Shown in pieces: positions 1-8,765 of a stretch of 20,096 nt of DNA. The stretch covers positions 1 to 20,096 of the forward strand of contig CALZIG010000034.1 of the NCBI GenBank assembly GCA_945787585.1. Direction: 5' to 3'. The position numbers and the translations under genes were made by a program. The stretch's first letter is position 1. Each line of letters starts with the position of its first letter. The notes beneath the pieces are model-generated. The model worked only from the letters and a program-made list of their open reading frames with translations. It ran no database searches and had not been told where the DNA came from. The stretch comes from an uncultured Gammaproteobacteria bacterium. GTDB lineage: Bacteria; Pseudomonadota; Gammaproteobacteria; SZUA-140.

Positions 1-900
1 CAACAGCGTGAATTACAGGCGAAGCAACAGGAGAAAAAGAGACAATCGAGTGAGCTCCAGCAACAGCAAAAGTTGCTGGCACAACAGATACGTGCCAGCT
101 ACGCGATGGGCAATCAGGGTTATGCAAAGATCCTTCTCAACCAGCAGGATCCTGCCGCCATCGGTCGCACCCTGATCTATTACGATTACCTGAATCAGTC
201 CAGAACACAGAGCATCAAAACCATTGATGAACGCATTACGGCACTATCACATCTTGAAAGCGACATCCGACAAAAGCAGCAGCAGATACAAACGGCCCAG
301 CAACAACGAAAGCAGGAAAAGGCCGCGCTCGAAGCGAAACGCCATTCACGTCAGCAGGTGCTCACCCGCATCGAAAAAGATATTAAAAACCAGGCGCAGC
401 GCCTGGTACAACTCGAAGAGACCCGTAAGTCGCTCGAAGCGCTGCTTGCGAAACTGAGTGAAGCGCTCGCCGACATCCCCGCTGAAGTCGGTGATATCAA
501 ACCGTTTCAGCAACTCAAGGGCAGACTCATTCACCCGGCAGACGGACGCATGAATAACCACTTTGGAAAGCATCGCAAAGGAGGCAACCTCAAATGGCAG
601 GGGGTCACCATCAATGCCAAAACCGGCTCGCGGGTAAGCGCAATCCACCACGGGCGCATCGCCTTTTCAGACTGGCTCAGAGGCTTTGGCCTACTGGTGA
701 TCATCGATCACGGTGACGGCTACATGAGCCTTTATGGCCATAACGAAAGCCTCTATAAAGACGTCGGCGAATGGGTTGAAACCGGCGAAATAGTCGCGAC
801 CGTCGGTGAGAGTGGTGGCCAAAGCAGCGCCGGGCTCTATTTTGAGATCCGCAAAAATGGCAAGCCACTCAATCCACAGTCGTGGCTGGCACGCAAATAA
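1..900 (+). CDS. envC: EnvC-type murein hydrolase activator (5' end cut off by window)
   Basis: The frame is open from base 1, so the gene starts before the window; 299 residues are visible. EnvC is a periplasmic protein recruited to the division site by FtsEX, where it activates the amidases AmiA and AmiB. The visible part begins with a Gln/Lys/Glu-rich coiled coil (about residues 1-155), followed by a C-terminal LytM/M23 domain (about 175-299). The LytM domain looks non-catalytic, as expected for EnvC: the usual HxGxD site reads LKWQGVTI (197-204) and the usual HxHFE site reads GLYFEIR (278-284), although a His in the YGH position remains. The ending NPQSWLARK is typical of EnvC. ctpA and a divergent polysaccharide deacetylase gene follow, an order common in gammaproteobacteria. 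FtsE and FtsX, its expected partners, are encoded later in the window. Confidence 0.93.
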   Translation, partial: QQRELQAKQQEKKRQSSELQQQQKLLAQQIRASYAMGNQGYAKILLNQQDPAAIGRTLIYYDYLNQSRTQSIKTIDERITALSHLESDIRQKQQQIQTAQQQRKQEKAALEAKRHSRQQVLTRIEKDIKNQAQRLVQLEETRKSLEALLAKLSEALADIPAEVGDIKPFQQLKGRLIHPADGRMNNHFGKHRKGGNLKWQGVTINAKTGSRVSAIHHGRIAFSDWLRGFGLLVIIDHGDGYMSLYGHNESLYKDVGEWVETGEIVATVGESGGQSSAGLYFEIRKNGKPLNPQSWLARK

Positions 901-1000
901 AACAGCCCCTCGGCCTTTGAAAACATGGTGAAACCACTAATTTCTGATAAAGTTACCGCTGCTGACGCCGAAATCTAAATCAATGGAGTGGAATACATCA

Positions 1001-2311
1001 ATGCTATCTAAAACACGTAATATCCTGTTGCTACTTATGGGATTGGTGCTGGGTGTTTCCCTCACGATAGGTCAGAGCGTTTTTGCCGAACGTGACAACG
1101 CCAATGTCAATGCGCTACCGCTCGAAGAGCTGCGCGCCTTCACTGAGGTGTTCGCCAACATCAAAAATAATTACGTGGAAGATACCACCGACAAAGAGCT
1201 GCTTGAGAATGCCATCCGCGGTATGCTCTCCGGACTGGACCCACACTCTGCCTATCTCGACACCGATGCTTACAAAGAGCTACAGGTGGGCACCTCAGGT
1301 GAATTTGGCGGTCTCGGCATAGAAGTCAGCATGGAGGATGGTTTTGTCAGAGTCGTTGCACCGATCGATGATACCCCCGCAGATCGCGCCGGCATCAAGG
1401 CCGGCGACCTGATTATTCGTCTCGATGACACGCCAGTGAAAGGCCTCACACTGCGCGAAGCTGTCACCCTTATGCGCGGCAAACCCGGCAGCAAGATCCA
1501 GCTAACCGTGGTGCGCGACGGTGTCGACAAGCCCCTTAAAATCGCGATTACACGGGCCGTCGTTCAGGTCAAGAGCGTTAAATCTCGAAGCCTGGAACCG
1601 GGCTATGGTTATGTCCGCATCACGCAGTTTCAATCGCACACCGGTCCCAACCTCAAAGAAGCAATCAGTGAACTGAAACAGGAAAATGGTGGCAAGTTAA
1701 AAGGGATGATCCTCGACCTGCGTAACAATCCGGGCGGCGTACTCAATGCTGCCGTCGAGGTCTCCGACACATTTCTGGAACAGGGTCTGATTGTCTATAC
1801 CGAAGGGCGCATTGATGATTCAGAACTGAAATTCAAAGCCTCGCCCAATGATTCATTAAAAGGCGCGCCCCTAATTGTGCTCATCAACAGTGGCTCGGCC
1901 TCCGCATCCGAAATTGTGGCGGGCGCCCTACAGGATCACAAACGGGCCGTGATCATGGGAAGCAAATCGTTTGGTAAAGGTTCAGTACAGACCATCTTAC
2001 CGATGAATAATGGTGCCGCACTCAAACTCACCACTGCCCGCTACTACACACCGGCGGGGCGCTCTATTCAGGCAGAGGGGATCGTACCCGACATCCCGCT
2101 CGATCGTATTAGCCTGACGGCCGCCAACGAACCAGAGTTTGCCCCGGTCACCGAAGCGGATCTCGCCGGCCACCTGGGCAACGGCAACGGTGACAAAAAA
2201 TTCGATGAAGCGCAGGCTAAAAGCCAGGCGGCCAAACACTCGGTCGACACGGACTATCAGCTGTTCGAAGCGCTCAATCTGCTAAAAGGGCTGCATATCC
2301 TCACCCAGTAA
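1001..2311 (+). CDS. ctpA: S41 family C-terminal processing peptidase (CtpA)
   Basis: This is a periplasmic serine protease of the carboxy-terminal processing family (436 aa). Residues about 5-29 form a hydrophobic signal peptide or anchor. A PDZ domain covers about 95-185 (GGLGIEVS, AGIKAGD). The S41 core follows, with GSASASE containing the likely nucleophile Ser301 and SFGKGSVQ containing the base Lys326. These are 25 residues apart, as I recall for E. coli Prc. I chose the ATG at 1001 because GGAGTGG lies 12 bases upstream; the in-frame ATG at 983 has no Shine-Dalgarno and adds six residues before the signal sequence. Family knowledge: CtpA in Pseudomonas and Prc in E. coli degrade peptidoglycan cross-link hydrolases. 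Lying next to envC suggests a similar role in wall turnover, which is an inference. The stop codon lies inside a 10-bp inverted repeat. Confidence 0.95.
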   Translation: MLSKTRNILLLLMGLVLGVSLTIGQSVFAERDNANVNALPLEELRAFTEVFANIKNNYVEDTTDKELLENAIRGMLSGLDPHSAYLDTDAYKELQVGTSGEFGGLGIEVSMEDGFVRVVAPIDDTPADRAGIKAGDLIIRLDDTPVKGLTLREAVTLMRGKPGSKIQLTVVRDGVDKPLKIAITRAVVQVKSVKSRSLEPGYGYVRITQFQSHTGPNLKEAISELKQENGGKLKGMILDLRNNPGGVLNAAVEVSDTFLEQGLIVYTEGRIDDSELKFKASPNDSLKGAPLIVLINSGSASASEIVAGALQDHKRAVIMGSKSFGKGSVQTILPMNNGAALKLTTARYYTPAGRSIQAEGIVPDIPLDRISLTAANEPEFAPVTEADLAGHLGNGNGDKKFDEAQAKSQAAKHSVDTDYQLFEALNLLKGLHILTQ

Positions 2312-2321
2312 GGTGAGGATA
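2296..2321 (+). repeat. Perfect 10-bp inverted repeat across the ctpA stop codon
   Basis: Arms 2296-2305 (TATCCTCACC) and 2312-2321 (GGTGAGGATA) are perfect complements around a 6-base loop, CAGTAA, that contains the stop codon. No T-run follows, so this is not a standard intrinsic terminator. It lies between two co-directional genes 33 bases apart. It could be an mRNA processing or stabilising hairpin, or a partial terminator; this is unproven. Confidence 0.6.
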
Positions 2322-2344
2322 CTGAGACCGCCACTACGTTACAC

Positions 2345-3256
2345 ATGAAGTCTCAATGCCTTTCAGTGGGTCTGCTATTTTTTATTACCCTCATCACACC
2401 TAATCTCATCACGCCGGTGGTGGTGGCGGGCGAAGCCAGGTTTGGCTTTGAGCATGCCACCCCGGTCAATATCCAGCAGCCGTTACCCGCGATCAGCATT
2501 ATCATCGATGACCTCGGACAACAGTTGACCGCAGGCGAACGCGCCGTTGCACTGCCCGGCGCGGTCACCTACGCATTCCTGCCCTTTACCAGCCATGCAA
2601 CCCATCTCGCTGAGCTGGCACACCAGCAAAAAAAAGAGGTGATGATCCATATGCCGATGCAGGCCATTGGTGAAAATAGCCTCGGAAAAGGTGGCCTGAC
2701 ACTCGAGATGTCACAGCAACACTTTCTCTCCACGTTGAAAGAAAACCTTAACGCAATACCGCATATCAGCGGTATTAACAACCACATGGGCAGCCTCCTG
2801 ACCCAACACCCCGGTTACATGACCTGGCTAATGGCGGCACTCAGTGAGCGCAATGACCTGTTCTTTGTCGACAGCCGCACCACAGAGCATACCGTTGCCT
2901 ATCAGATGGCCACTGAATATAAAATTCCCAGCATCAATCGCAATGTGTTTCTCGACAACATACGCAGTGAAGCTGCAATCAGCAGACAGTTTGATTGGCT
3001 GATCAAACTGGCAAAACGTAACGGTACTGCCGTCGCCATTGGCCACCCTTACCCTGAAACCATCGCATTTCTTGAACAAAAAATCCCAACACTCGAACAG
3101 CAGGGGATTACGCTGATCAAAACATCAGCACTGATCAAACGTAAAAAATTAATAGAGGTCACCATTCCACAGGCCATGTTTGCGGCACAGGAAATAAGCA
3201 GCGCGGCAGACCAGTCACACGCTAAAGACTCGCCAAAAACCTCTATCATTCAATAA
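2345..3256 (+). CDS. Divergent polysaccharide deacetylase family protein (DUF610, YibQ-like)
   Basis: The protein has 303 aa with an N-terminal signal peptide (about residues 1-29, ending VVVAGEA). The rest matches the divergent polysaccharide deacetylase family (Pfam PF04748; E. coli YibQ). Visible motifs are IIIDDLG with Asp55-Asp56, IHMPMQ (101-106), NNHMGS (145-150), a buried VDSRTT with Asp176, and IGHPYPET (232-239). Together these outline a NodB-like metal-binding barrel. Family members are secreted and presumed to act on a cell-wall or capsular glycan, but I know of no firmly established substrate. The gene is third in an envC-ctpA-deacetylase series, which supports an envelope role. 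The Shine-Dalgarno is weak, with nothing clear within 12 bases of the ATG, so translation may depend on upstream transcript structure. An A8 run (2628-2635) lies inside the gene. Confidence 0.88.
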   Translation: MKSQCLSVGLLFFITLITPNLITPVVVAGEARFGFEHATPVNIQQPLPAISIIIDDLGQQLTAGERAVALPGAVTYAFLPFTSHATHLAELAHQQKKEVMIHMPMQAIGENSLGKGGLTLEMSQQHFLSTLKENLNAIPHISGINNHMGSLLTQHPGYMTWLMAALSERNDLFFVDSRTTEHTVAYQMATEYKIPSINRNVFLDNIRSEAAISRQFDWLIKLAKRNGTAVAIGHPYPETIAFLEQKIPTLEQQGITLIKTSALIKRKKLIEVTIPQAMFAAQEISSAADQSHAKDSPKTSIIQ

Positions 3257-3284
3257 AAAATGCAAGGCAGCAAGGAGGACTAAC

Positions 3285-3833
3285 ATGCCAACAGTACTTG
3301 TTCCACTGGCACAGGGCTGCGAAGAACTCGAAGCCGTCACCATCATCGATCTACTCCGCCGTGCATCAATCACTGTGATTACTGTGGGGCTCGATCGACA
3401 GCCCGTCACAGCAAGTCGTGGCACCGTGATTATCCCCGACACTTCGATTGAAGCGATAACAATAGAGGCAATCGATATGATTGTACTGCCCGGCGGCCTG
3501 CCCGGCGCGGATAATCTAAACAACGATCCCCGCCTGCACACCTTGCTGCAACAACTCATTACACAGGGAAAAATAGTGACTGCCATCTGTGCAGCGCCGA
3601 AGGTATTGCTCTCTGCCGGGATACTACACGGCAAACGCATCACCTGCTATCCCGGTTCGCTGGACAAACTTGATTACAATGACGTCACTATCACATCGGA
3701 TGCTATCGTCATCGATGGCAACATCATCACCTCACGCGGACCCGGTACCGCGATGGACTTTGCGTTAACGTTGATCGAAATCCTCGCTGGCGAGGCGAAA
3801 CGCAACGAGGTTGAAAAAGGGCTCGCGCGTTAA
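3285..3833 (+). CDS. DJ-1/PfpI family protein (YajL/ThiJ-like)
   Basis: This cytoplasmic 182-aa protein of the DJ-1 branch is close in length to human DJ-1 and E. coli YajL. The N-terminus MPTVLVPLAQGCEELEAV carries the conserved acidic residue Glu16. The nucleophile elbow TAICAAPKVLL places the reactive cysteine at Cys102. Other family marks are LPGGLPGADNL (68-78) and the late SRGPGTAMDFA segment. Relatives act as oxidative-stress chaperones and have been reported as glyoxalase-like or deglycase enzymes; the exact activity is debated and cannot be read here. A strong Shine-Dalgarno, AAGGAGG (3272-3278), stands 6 bases before the ATG. The gene lies 28 bases after the deacetylase gene, so they are probably co-transcribed. 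It converges on ubiB with only 15 bases between stop codons and no visible terminator. Confidence 0.93.
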   Translation: MPTVLVPLAQGCEELEAVTIIDLLRRASITVITVGLDRQPVTASRGTVIIPDTSIEAITIEAIDMIVLPGGLPGADNLNNDPRLHTLLQQLITQGKIVTAICAAPKVLLSAGILHGKRITCYPGSLDKLDYNDVTITSDAIVIDGNIITSRGPGTAMDFALTLIEILAGEAKRNEVEKGLAR

Positions 3834-3848
3834 CGAACCCAAAATAAT

Positions 3849-5519
3849 TTAATCACTCAGCTCATCGCGCGGCCACGCAAACATCAGCACCACAAAACCA
3901 ACACCGCCCAGCAACCATGTCATCAATGGCGCGTCGCCCACCATTGCGGGCGAATAACCATCCAGCCCCAGCAAAACGGCGGCGCTAATGATCAGGGCGC
4001 TGCCGACAATCGCAGCAAAGGTACGTCGGTTTGAGTCCAGCAGAGTACGTTCGATTTTACGCAGTTCCTTTGACTGCCACTCCACTTTTAATTCACCATC
4101 GCGTGCCTGTTGCAACACATCATGTAACAGCAGCGGCATCTCCGGCAACTTATCGAGCCACAGCGGCGCGTTACGTTTCATCGAACTGACGAAGGCGCGC
4201 CCTCCAATATTTTCACTCATCCAGCGCTCAAGGAAGGGCTTGGCCGTCTGCCACAAATCAAGCTCAGGATAGAGCTGTCGTCCCAGTCCTTCGATATTTA
4301 ATAGTGTTTTTTGCAACAACACCAACTGCGGCTGAACTTCCATATTAAAACGGCGCGCGGTCTGAAACAGGCGCAACAGCAGTCGACCAAACGAGATATC
4401 TTTCAGTGGACGTTCAAAGATCGGTTCACAGACACTGCGAATGGCCGACTCAAACTCATCGACGCGTGTCCCCTTCGGTACCCATTCGGACTGCACATGC
4501 AGCTCTGCAACGCGACGGTAATCACGATTAAAAAAGGCGAGAAAATTTTCCGCGAGATAATGTTGATCTTCCGGACTCAATGTCCCCATGATGCCAAAAT
4601 CAACCGCAATGTATTGTCCCCGTGGTGAGACAAAAATATTACCGGGGTGCATGTCGGCGTGAAAGAAATTGTGTTTAAAGACCTGCGTAAAAAAGATCTC
4701 GACGCCGGTTTCAGAAAGTTTTTTAAGGTCGATATTCTGTCGGCGCAACGCTTCGATATCACTGATCGGCGTACCGGAGATACGCTCCATCACCATCACA
4801 TTGCGGCGTGTCTGCGGCCAGTAGATCTCGGGCACATAGAGCATATCACTACCAGTAAAGTTACGCCGCAGTTGTGAGGCACTGGCCGCTTCTTTAATCA
4901 GATCCAGCTCATCATAGATTGTCTTTTCATACTCAGCCACAACTTCACGCGGACGCAGGCGTTTTCCCTCGGACCAGTAACGCTCTGCCAGGTCGGCCAT
5001 AATATAGAGCAACCCCAGATCACGCTTAATCGTTTTTTTGATGCCGGGACGCACCACTTTAACAATCACTTCTTTACCATCCAGTAGCGTGGCCACATGT
5101 ACCTGTGCAATCGATGCGGATGCCAACGGCTGTTCATCAAAGGATGAAAAGATACTATTTAACGGCTTGCCATAGGCCGCTTCCACAATACGACGCGCTT
5201 CACTACCGGGAAACGGACTGACGTCATCCTGTAACTTCGCCAGCTCATCCGCAATATCATCCGGCAGTAGATCTTTGCGTGTCGATAAAATCTGCCCAAA
5301 CTTGACGAAGATGGGGCCAAGGTCTTCGAGCGCACGGCGCATGCGCTCTGCATGCGGTATGCCTATCCCCTGACGGAACCAGTTCCACGGCAACAGATAC
5401 AACATGAAACGAAATGGGCGAAACAGGTGCATCTCCAGCACCACTTCATCAAGCCCATGTTTCACCAGAATTCGGTTGATATGCAGCAGGCGAAAAACCT
5501 GCCCGGGTCGGATAATCAC
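3849..5519 (-). CDS. ubiB: UbiB, atypical kinase/ATPase needed for ubiquinone synthesis
   Basis: UbiB (ABC1/ADCK family) supports coenzyme Q synthesis, probably as an ATPase acting on membrane-bound Q intermediates. The 556-aa length is near the E. coli length. Family motifs are in order: the KxGQ motif as KFGQ (73-76), an alanine-rich loop ASASIAQVH (133-141) in place of the usual Gly-rich loop, Lys154 in VIVKVVRPG, ELD (204-206), the catalytic-loop sequence HADMHPGN (287-294) and DFG (307-309). Two C-terminal hydrophobic helices (about 505-526 and 534-550) anchor it in the inner membrane. The start codon is GTG, and it overlaps the ubiJ stop by 4 bases (GTGA), which indicates translational coupling. 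It is the last gene of the minus-strand series starting at hslV. Confidence 0.97.
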   Translation of the reverse strand: MIIRPGQVFRLLHINRILVKHGLDEVVLEMHLFRPFRFMLYLLPWNWFRQGIGIPHAERMRRALEDLGPIFVKFGQILSTRKDLLPDDIADELAKLQDDVSPFPGSEARRIVEAAYGKPLNSIFSSFDEQPLASASIAQVHVATLLDGKEVIVKVVRPGIKKTIKRDLGLLYIMADLAERYWSEGKRLRPREVVAEYEKTIYDELDLIKEAASASQLRRNFTGSDMLYVPEIYWPQTRRNVMVMERISGTPISDIEALRRQNIDLKKLSETGVEIFFTQVFKHNFFHADMHPGNIFVSPRGQYIAVDFGIMGTLSPEDQHYLAENFLAFFNRDYRRVAELHVQSEWVPKGTRVDEFESAIRSVCEPIFERPLKDISFGRLLLRLFQTARRFNMEVQPQLVLLQKTLLNIEGLGRQLYPELDLWQTAKPFLERWMSENIGGRAFVSSMKRNAPLWLDKLPEMPLLLHDVLQQARDGELKVEWQSKELRKIERTLLDSNRRTFAAIVGSALIISAAVLLGLDGYSPAMVGDAPLMTWLLGGVGFVVLMFAWPRDELSD

Positions 5520-6148
5520 TCAGCCTCACCTCGCTGAGTTAACAGGCGTAGCACACGCGCCTCGATACGATCAACATCAGCACGTAACGTATCGACGGCT
5601 TCCAGAAATGGCCCGATCTCTTCACGATGTGGTAACAGACGACTCTCCTCCAGTAGGTACTCACTGACATCCTGCTCAACAGTAGTGCGCGTCTGCGTTG
5701 CCCAATCGGCCACGCCCCTGACCACATTACCAATTTTATGTCCGACCACATCACCCACCAGTTGCGACAACGGCTCTTCCCAGTCGAGGTCGAGATCATC
5801 CATGATGCCACGCACACGCTGCCCCGTTTCAGTATCACCCACAATCTCAACATCACCAGAGAACAGCGCCTTCTGCTGATCACCACCCAACCCCATGCGC
5901 ATCATCGATAGCGGCGCACCACGCAGCCACACATCAACGTCATGCGGATGTTCGCCTCGCAGTTGCAGACCAACACTATCTGGCAGCAGGTAAAACTTGA
6001 GATTTAACCCGAGTAGTTCAACCCCAATCACTTTACCTGTAAGACTACGCACCCGTTGCAATGCGTCGGGATCGAGCTGAAGACAATGATTGATCGCTGT
6101 TTCAAGCGTAGACAATGAGGCCGACTGGATCGATGATGTAATGCTCAT
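5516..6148 (-). CDS. ubiJ: UbiJ, SCP2-domain accessory factor of ubiquinone synthesis
   Basis: The protein has 210 aa. The N-terminal half (about residues 15-115) resembles an SCP2 lipid-binding domain, with the segment VIGVELLGLNLKFYLLPD and a following beta-rich stretch. The C-terminal tail (about 170-205) is charged and heptad-like, ending in EARVLRLLTQRGEAE, as in other UbiJ proteins. In E. coli UbiJ binds ubiquinone intermediates and organises the soluble Ubi complex. Sequence conservation in this family is low, so the call rests heavily on position: it sits exactly between ubiE and ubiB, as in E. coli. It overlaps ubiB by 4 bases and begins 42 bases after ubiE stops. An AGGG lies shortly before the ATG. 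Confidence 0.93.
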   Translation of the reverse strand: MSITSSIQSASLSTLETAINHCLQLDPDALQRVRSLTGKVIGVELLGLNLKFYLLPDSVGLQLRGEHPHDVDVWLRGAPLSMMRMGLGGDQQKALFSGDVEIVGDTETGQRVRGIMDDLDLDWEEPLSQLVGDVVGHKIGNVVRGVADWATQTRTTVEQDVSEYLLEESRLLPHREEIGPFLEAVDTLRADVDRIEARVLRLLTQRGEAE

Positions 6149-6190
6149 ATTTGATAGCCCTATCGCGATAACGACTGGAGTTTGGTGGTA

Positions 6191-6964
6191 TTAAAATTTA
6201 TAACCTTTATGTAGCGCGACGATCCCACCGCTCATATTCATAAATTCACAACGTTCAAAACCGACGCCTGCCATCATCTCCTTAAGTGTTTCCTGATCCG
6301 GGTGCATACGAATGGACTCAGCAAGATAACGATAGCTATCTTCATCATTAGCGATCAACTTACCCATCAACGGCAACAGCTTAAATGAATAAGCATCGTA
6401 GATCGGCTTGAGCGCCGCCATCGGTTTAGAAAACTCCAGCACCATCAGGCGGCCACCCGGTTTGAGCACACGATAGAGCGATGCCAACGCCGCCTCTTTA
6501 TCTGTGACGTTGCGCAGGCCAAACGCAATGCTGGCAAAATTAAAATGGTTATCGGGAAAGGGTAGCGCCTCGGCATTCGCCTGCACATATTCGATGTTAC
6601 CGACGATGCCGCGATCGGTGAGACGCTCGCGCCCCACGTTCAACATATTGGCATTAATGTCCGACGCAACGACGCAGCCACTGGGGCCCACCATCTTCGA
6701 AAAGCGCGCGGCAAGATCACCGGTACCCGACGCAAGGTCCAGCACCTTATGGCCGGCACGCACGCCACTGGTATCCAGCGCCACTTTTTTCCAGAGGCGA
6801 TGCACACCCATCGACATCACATCATTCATGATGTCGTAGTTCTTTGCGACTGAATCAAAGACACCGGCCACACGCCGCACCTTCTCTTTGACATCAACCT
6901 CTTCATAACCGAAGTGCGTCTTACCTGCTTCCTCGTGCCCTGATGCGGTACTTTTGTCTGTCAT
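6191..6964 (-). CDS. ubiE: UbiE, ubiquinone/menaquinone C-methyltransferase
   Basis: UbiE is a SAM-dependent class I methyltransferase that methylates the ring carbon of demethylated quinone precursors. The protein has 257 aa, close to the usual 250. The family start is visible at THFGYEEV and in the segment [23 protein letters not shown] motif I is [12 protein letters not shown] (74-85). Later landmarks are [13 protein letters not shown], the FGLRNV stretch and [16 protein letters not shown]. The C-terminus ends [12 protein letters not shown], matching known UbiE. The start codon overlaps the stop of the DUF971 gene (ATGA), so the two are probably translationally coupled. ubiJ and ubiB follow directly. 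Confidence 0.98.
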   Translation of the reverse strand: MTDKSTASGHEEAGKTHFGYEEVDVKEKVRRVAGVFDSVAKNYDIMNDVMSMGVHRLWKKVALDTSGVRAGHKVLDLASGTGDLAARFSKMVGPSGCVVASDINANMLNVGRERLTDRGIVGNIEYVQANAEALPFPDNHFNFASIAFGLRNVTDKEAALASLYRVLKPGGRLMVLEFSKPMAALKPIYDAYSFKLLPLMGKLIANDEDSYRYLAESIRMHPDQETLKEMMAGVGFERCEFMNMSGGIVALHKGYKF

Positions 6965-7347
6965 GCATCACCTTCAGGTTGCTTACGTTCATGCCCGGCA
7001 GCACTGAGGCGCTGCAGATATTCCTGCCACATCGCCGCCTGATTCTGTCCGATTCGGTAGAGGTAGTCCCAGGTAAAAAGCCCCGTATTATGGCCATCGT
7101 CAAAATTTAACTTCACCGCATAGGCACCGACCGGCTCAACACTCACGATATTTACCGATTCTTTACCTGTCTGCAATGTCTCCTGCCCCGGTCCATGGCC
7201 ACGCACCTCGGCCGACGGCGAGTAGACCCGCAGGAATTCACACGGCAGTTGAAATTCAGCGCCGTTATCAAAGATCACTTCCAGTACCCGTGACTTTTGA
7301 TGCAAGCGAATATCAGTCGGGCGATGTTTTTTTTCTTGTGCTGTCAT
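6961..7347 (-). CDS. DUF971 domain protein (gamma-butyrobetaine hydroxylase-like N-terminal domain)
   Basis: This 128-aa cytoplasmic protein has no signal peptide or membrane segment. The pattern [20 protein letters not shown], then [19 protein letters not shown], then [20 protein letters not shown] and [10 protein letters not shown] matches the DUF971 domain. That domain also forms the N-terminus of eukaryotic gamma-butyrobetaine hydroxylases, where it binds zinc. The bacterial single-domain protein has no settled function that I know of. It lies 38 bases after hslU and overlaps ubiE by 4 bases. As I recall, Pseudomonas also has a DUF971 gene directly after hslVU. No clear Shine-Dalgarno precedes the ATG. 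An 11-base palindrome (ATTGACTCAAT, 7363-7373) lies in the short gap to hslU. Confidence 0.9.
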   Translation of the reverse strand: MTAQEKKHRPTDIRLHQKSRVLEVIFDNGAEFQLPCEFLRVYSPSAEVRGHGPGQETLQTGKESVNIVSVEPVGAYAVKLNFDDGHNTGLFTWDYLYRIGQNQAAMWQEYLQRLSAAGHERKQPEGDA

Positions 7348-7385
7348 ATTTTTGGTGCAGCCATTGACTCAATCATTCTCAACAG

Positions 7386-8729
7386 TTAAAGGATGTAACG
7401 ACTCAAATCTTCATCTTCGACCAGCTTGCCGAGATGCTGCTCGACATAGTCGACATCGATCGTCACGCTAGTACCGGAAAGATCCGAGGCCTCGAACGAC
7501 AACTGTTCAAGCAGTCGCTCCATTACTGTATGCAGGCGACGTGCGCCGATGTTTTCTGTGGTCTCATTGACCTGCCACGCCACCTCGGCAACGCGTGCGA
7601 TACCATCTTCGGTAAACACCACACTCAGCCCTTCGGCCTCAAGCAGTGCGTTGTACTGCTCCGTTAGCGATGCATTTGGCTCGGTCAAAATACGCACAAA
7701 GTCACCCACCGATAACGCCGTAAGTTCGACACGAATCGGCAGACGTCCCTGTAACTCCGGCACCAGATCAGAAGGCTTGGCGAGGTGAAATGCACCTGAA
7801 GCGATAAACAGAATATGATCCGTTTTAAGCATGCCGTACTTGGTTGAAACAGTACACCCTTCCACCAACGGCAACAGATCGCGCTGCACCCCTTCGCGAG
7901 AGACATCCGCGCCACTCCCGCCGCCACTGTCACTACGCTTGGTGATCTTGTCGATCTCATCGAGGAAGACGATACCGTGCTGTTCCGCCCGTTCCAGTGC
8001 CGCGGCCTTAATCCCCTCTTCATCGAGCAACTTGGCGGCCTCTTCTTCACGCAACACCTGAAAGGCGTCACGGATCGGCAGGCGCTGTTTCTTGGTGCGC
8101 TGATTGCCCATATTCTGAAACAGCCCCTGTAACTGACTGCTCATATCTTCCATCCCCGGCGGCGCCATAATCTCAACCCCAACCGCCGCCATGCTCACCT
8201 CGATCTCAATCTCTTTATCGTCGAGGTCGCCTTCACGCAGTTTTTTACGGAATTTTTGACGTGTCGCAGAGTTCTCATCGCTACGATTCACTGTACCGTC
8301 GGCACCCCGCGCCGGGGGCAACAGGATGTCGAGGATACGCTCTTCGGCCGCATCTTCGGCGCGATGCTTCAACTTCTTCATCTCATTTTCGCGCGTCAAC
8401 TTAATCGAGACTTCGACCAGATCACGGATAATCGATTCAACATCACGACCGACATAACCCACCTCGGTAAACTTGGTCGCTTCAACCTTGATAAACGGCG
8501 CATTCGCAAGCTTCGCCAGACGACGTGCGATCTCAGTTTTACCCACACCGGTCGGGCCGATCATCAAAATATTTTTGGGGGTTACTTCATTACGCAGCTC
8601 TTCACTGCTGATCTGCGCACGGCGCCAGCGATTTCTTAATGCAATCGCGACCGCACGCTTGGCATCGTTCTGACCAATGATATGTTTGTCCAGTTCCTGG
8701 ACGATCTCTCTGGGTGTCATGTCAGACAT
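7386..8729 (-). CDS. hslU: HslU, ATPase subunit of the HslUV protease
   Basis: HslU is an AAA+ unfoldase that feeds substrates to HslV in the cytoplasm. The protein has 447 aa; the E. coli protein has 443. Walker A is GPTGVGKT (58-65), the pore loop GYVG is at 91-94, Walker B is VFLDEID (254-260), and the extended I-domain lies between them. The C-terminal tail ends EDLSRYIL; in known structures this tail inserts into HslV pockets. I chose the ATG at 8729 ([10 protein letters not shown]), the usual family start, which has GGAAAG just upstream. An in-frame ATG at 8741 would add four residues but has its AGGA only one base away. The gene starts 36 bases after hslV and must be co-transcribed with it. 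Confidence 0.98.
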   Translation of the reverse strand: MSDMTPREIVQELDKHIIGQNDAKRAVAIALRNRWRRAQISSEELRNEVTPKNILMIGPTGVGKTEIARRLAKLANAPFIKVEATKFTEVGYVGRDVESIIRDLVEVSIKLTRENEMKKLKHRAEDAAEERILDILLPPARGADGTVNRSDENSATRQKFRKKLREGDLDDKEIEIEVSMAAVGVEIMAPPGMEDMSSQLQGLFQNMGNQRTKKQRLPIRDAFQVLREEEAAKLLDEEGIKAAALERAEQHGIVFLDEIDKITKRSDSGGGSGADVSREGVQRDLLPLVEGCTVSTKYGMLKTDHILFIASGAFHLAKPSDLVPELQGRLPIRVELTALSVGDFVRILTEPNASLTEQYNALLEAEGLSVVFTEDGIARVAEVAWQVNETTENIGARRLHTVMERLLEQLSFEASDLSGTSVTIDVDYVEQHLGKLVEDEDLSRYIL

Positions 8730-8765
8730 AATACTTTCCATTCCTGCAAATAAAGGGTACTGAGG

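Noticed and set aside
983..1000. Earlier in-frame ATG for ctpA at 983.
   Set aside because: It has no Shine-Dalgarno and only adds six residues before the signal sequence; the GGAG that supports 1001 overlaps it.
2628..2635. Run of eight A bases inside the deacetylase gene, a possible slippage or frameshift site.
   Set aside because: The reading frame continues intact on both sides with conserved family motifs, and I see no downstream stimulatory structure or meaningful alternative frame.
7363..7373. Palindrome ATTGACTCAAT between hslU and the DUF971 gene.
   Set aside because: One short site within a probable operon, matching no operator I can name; the arms are too close to form a hairpin.
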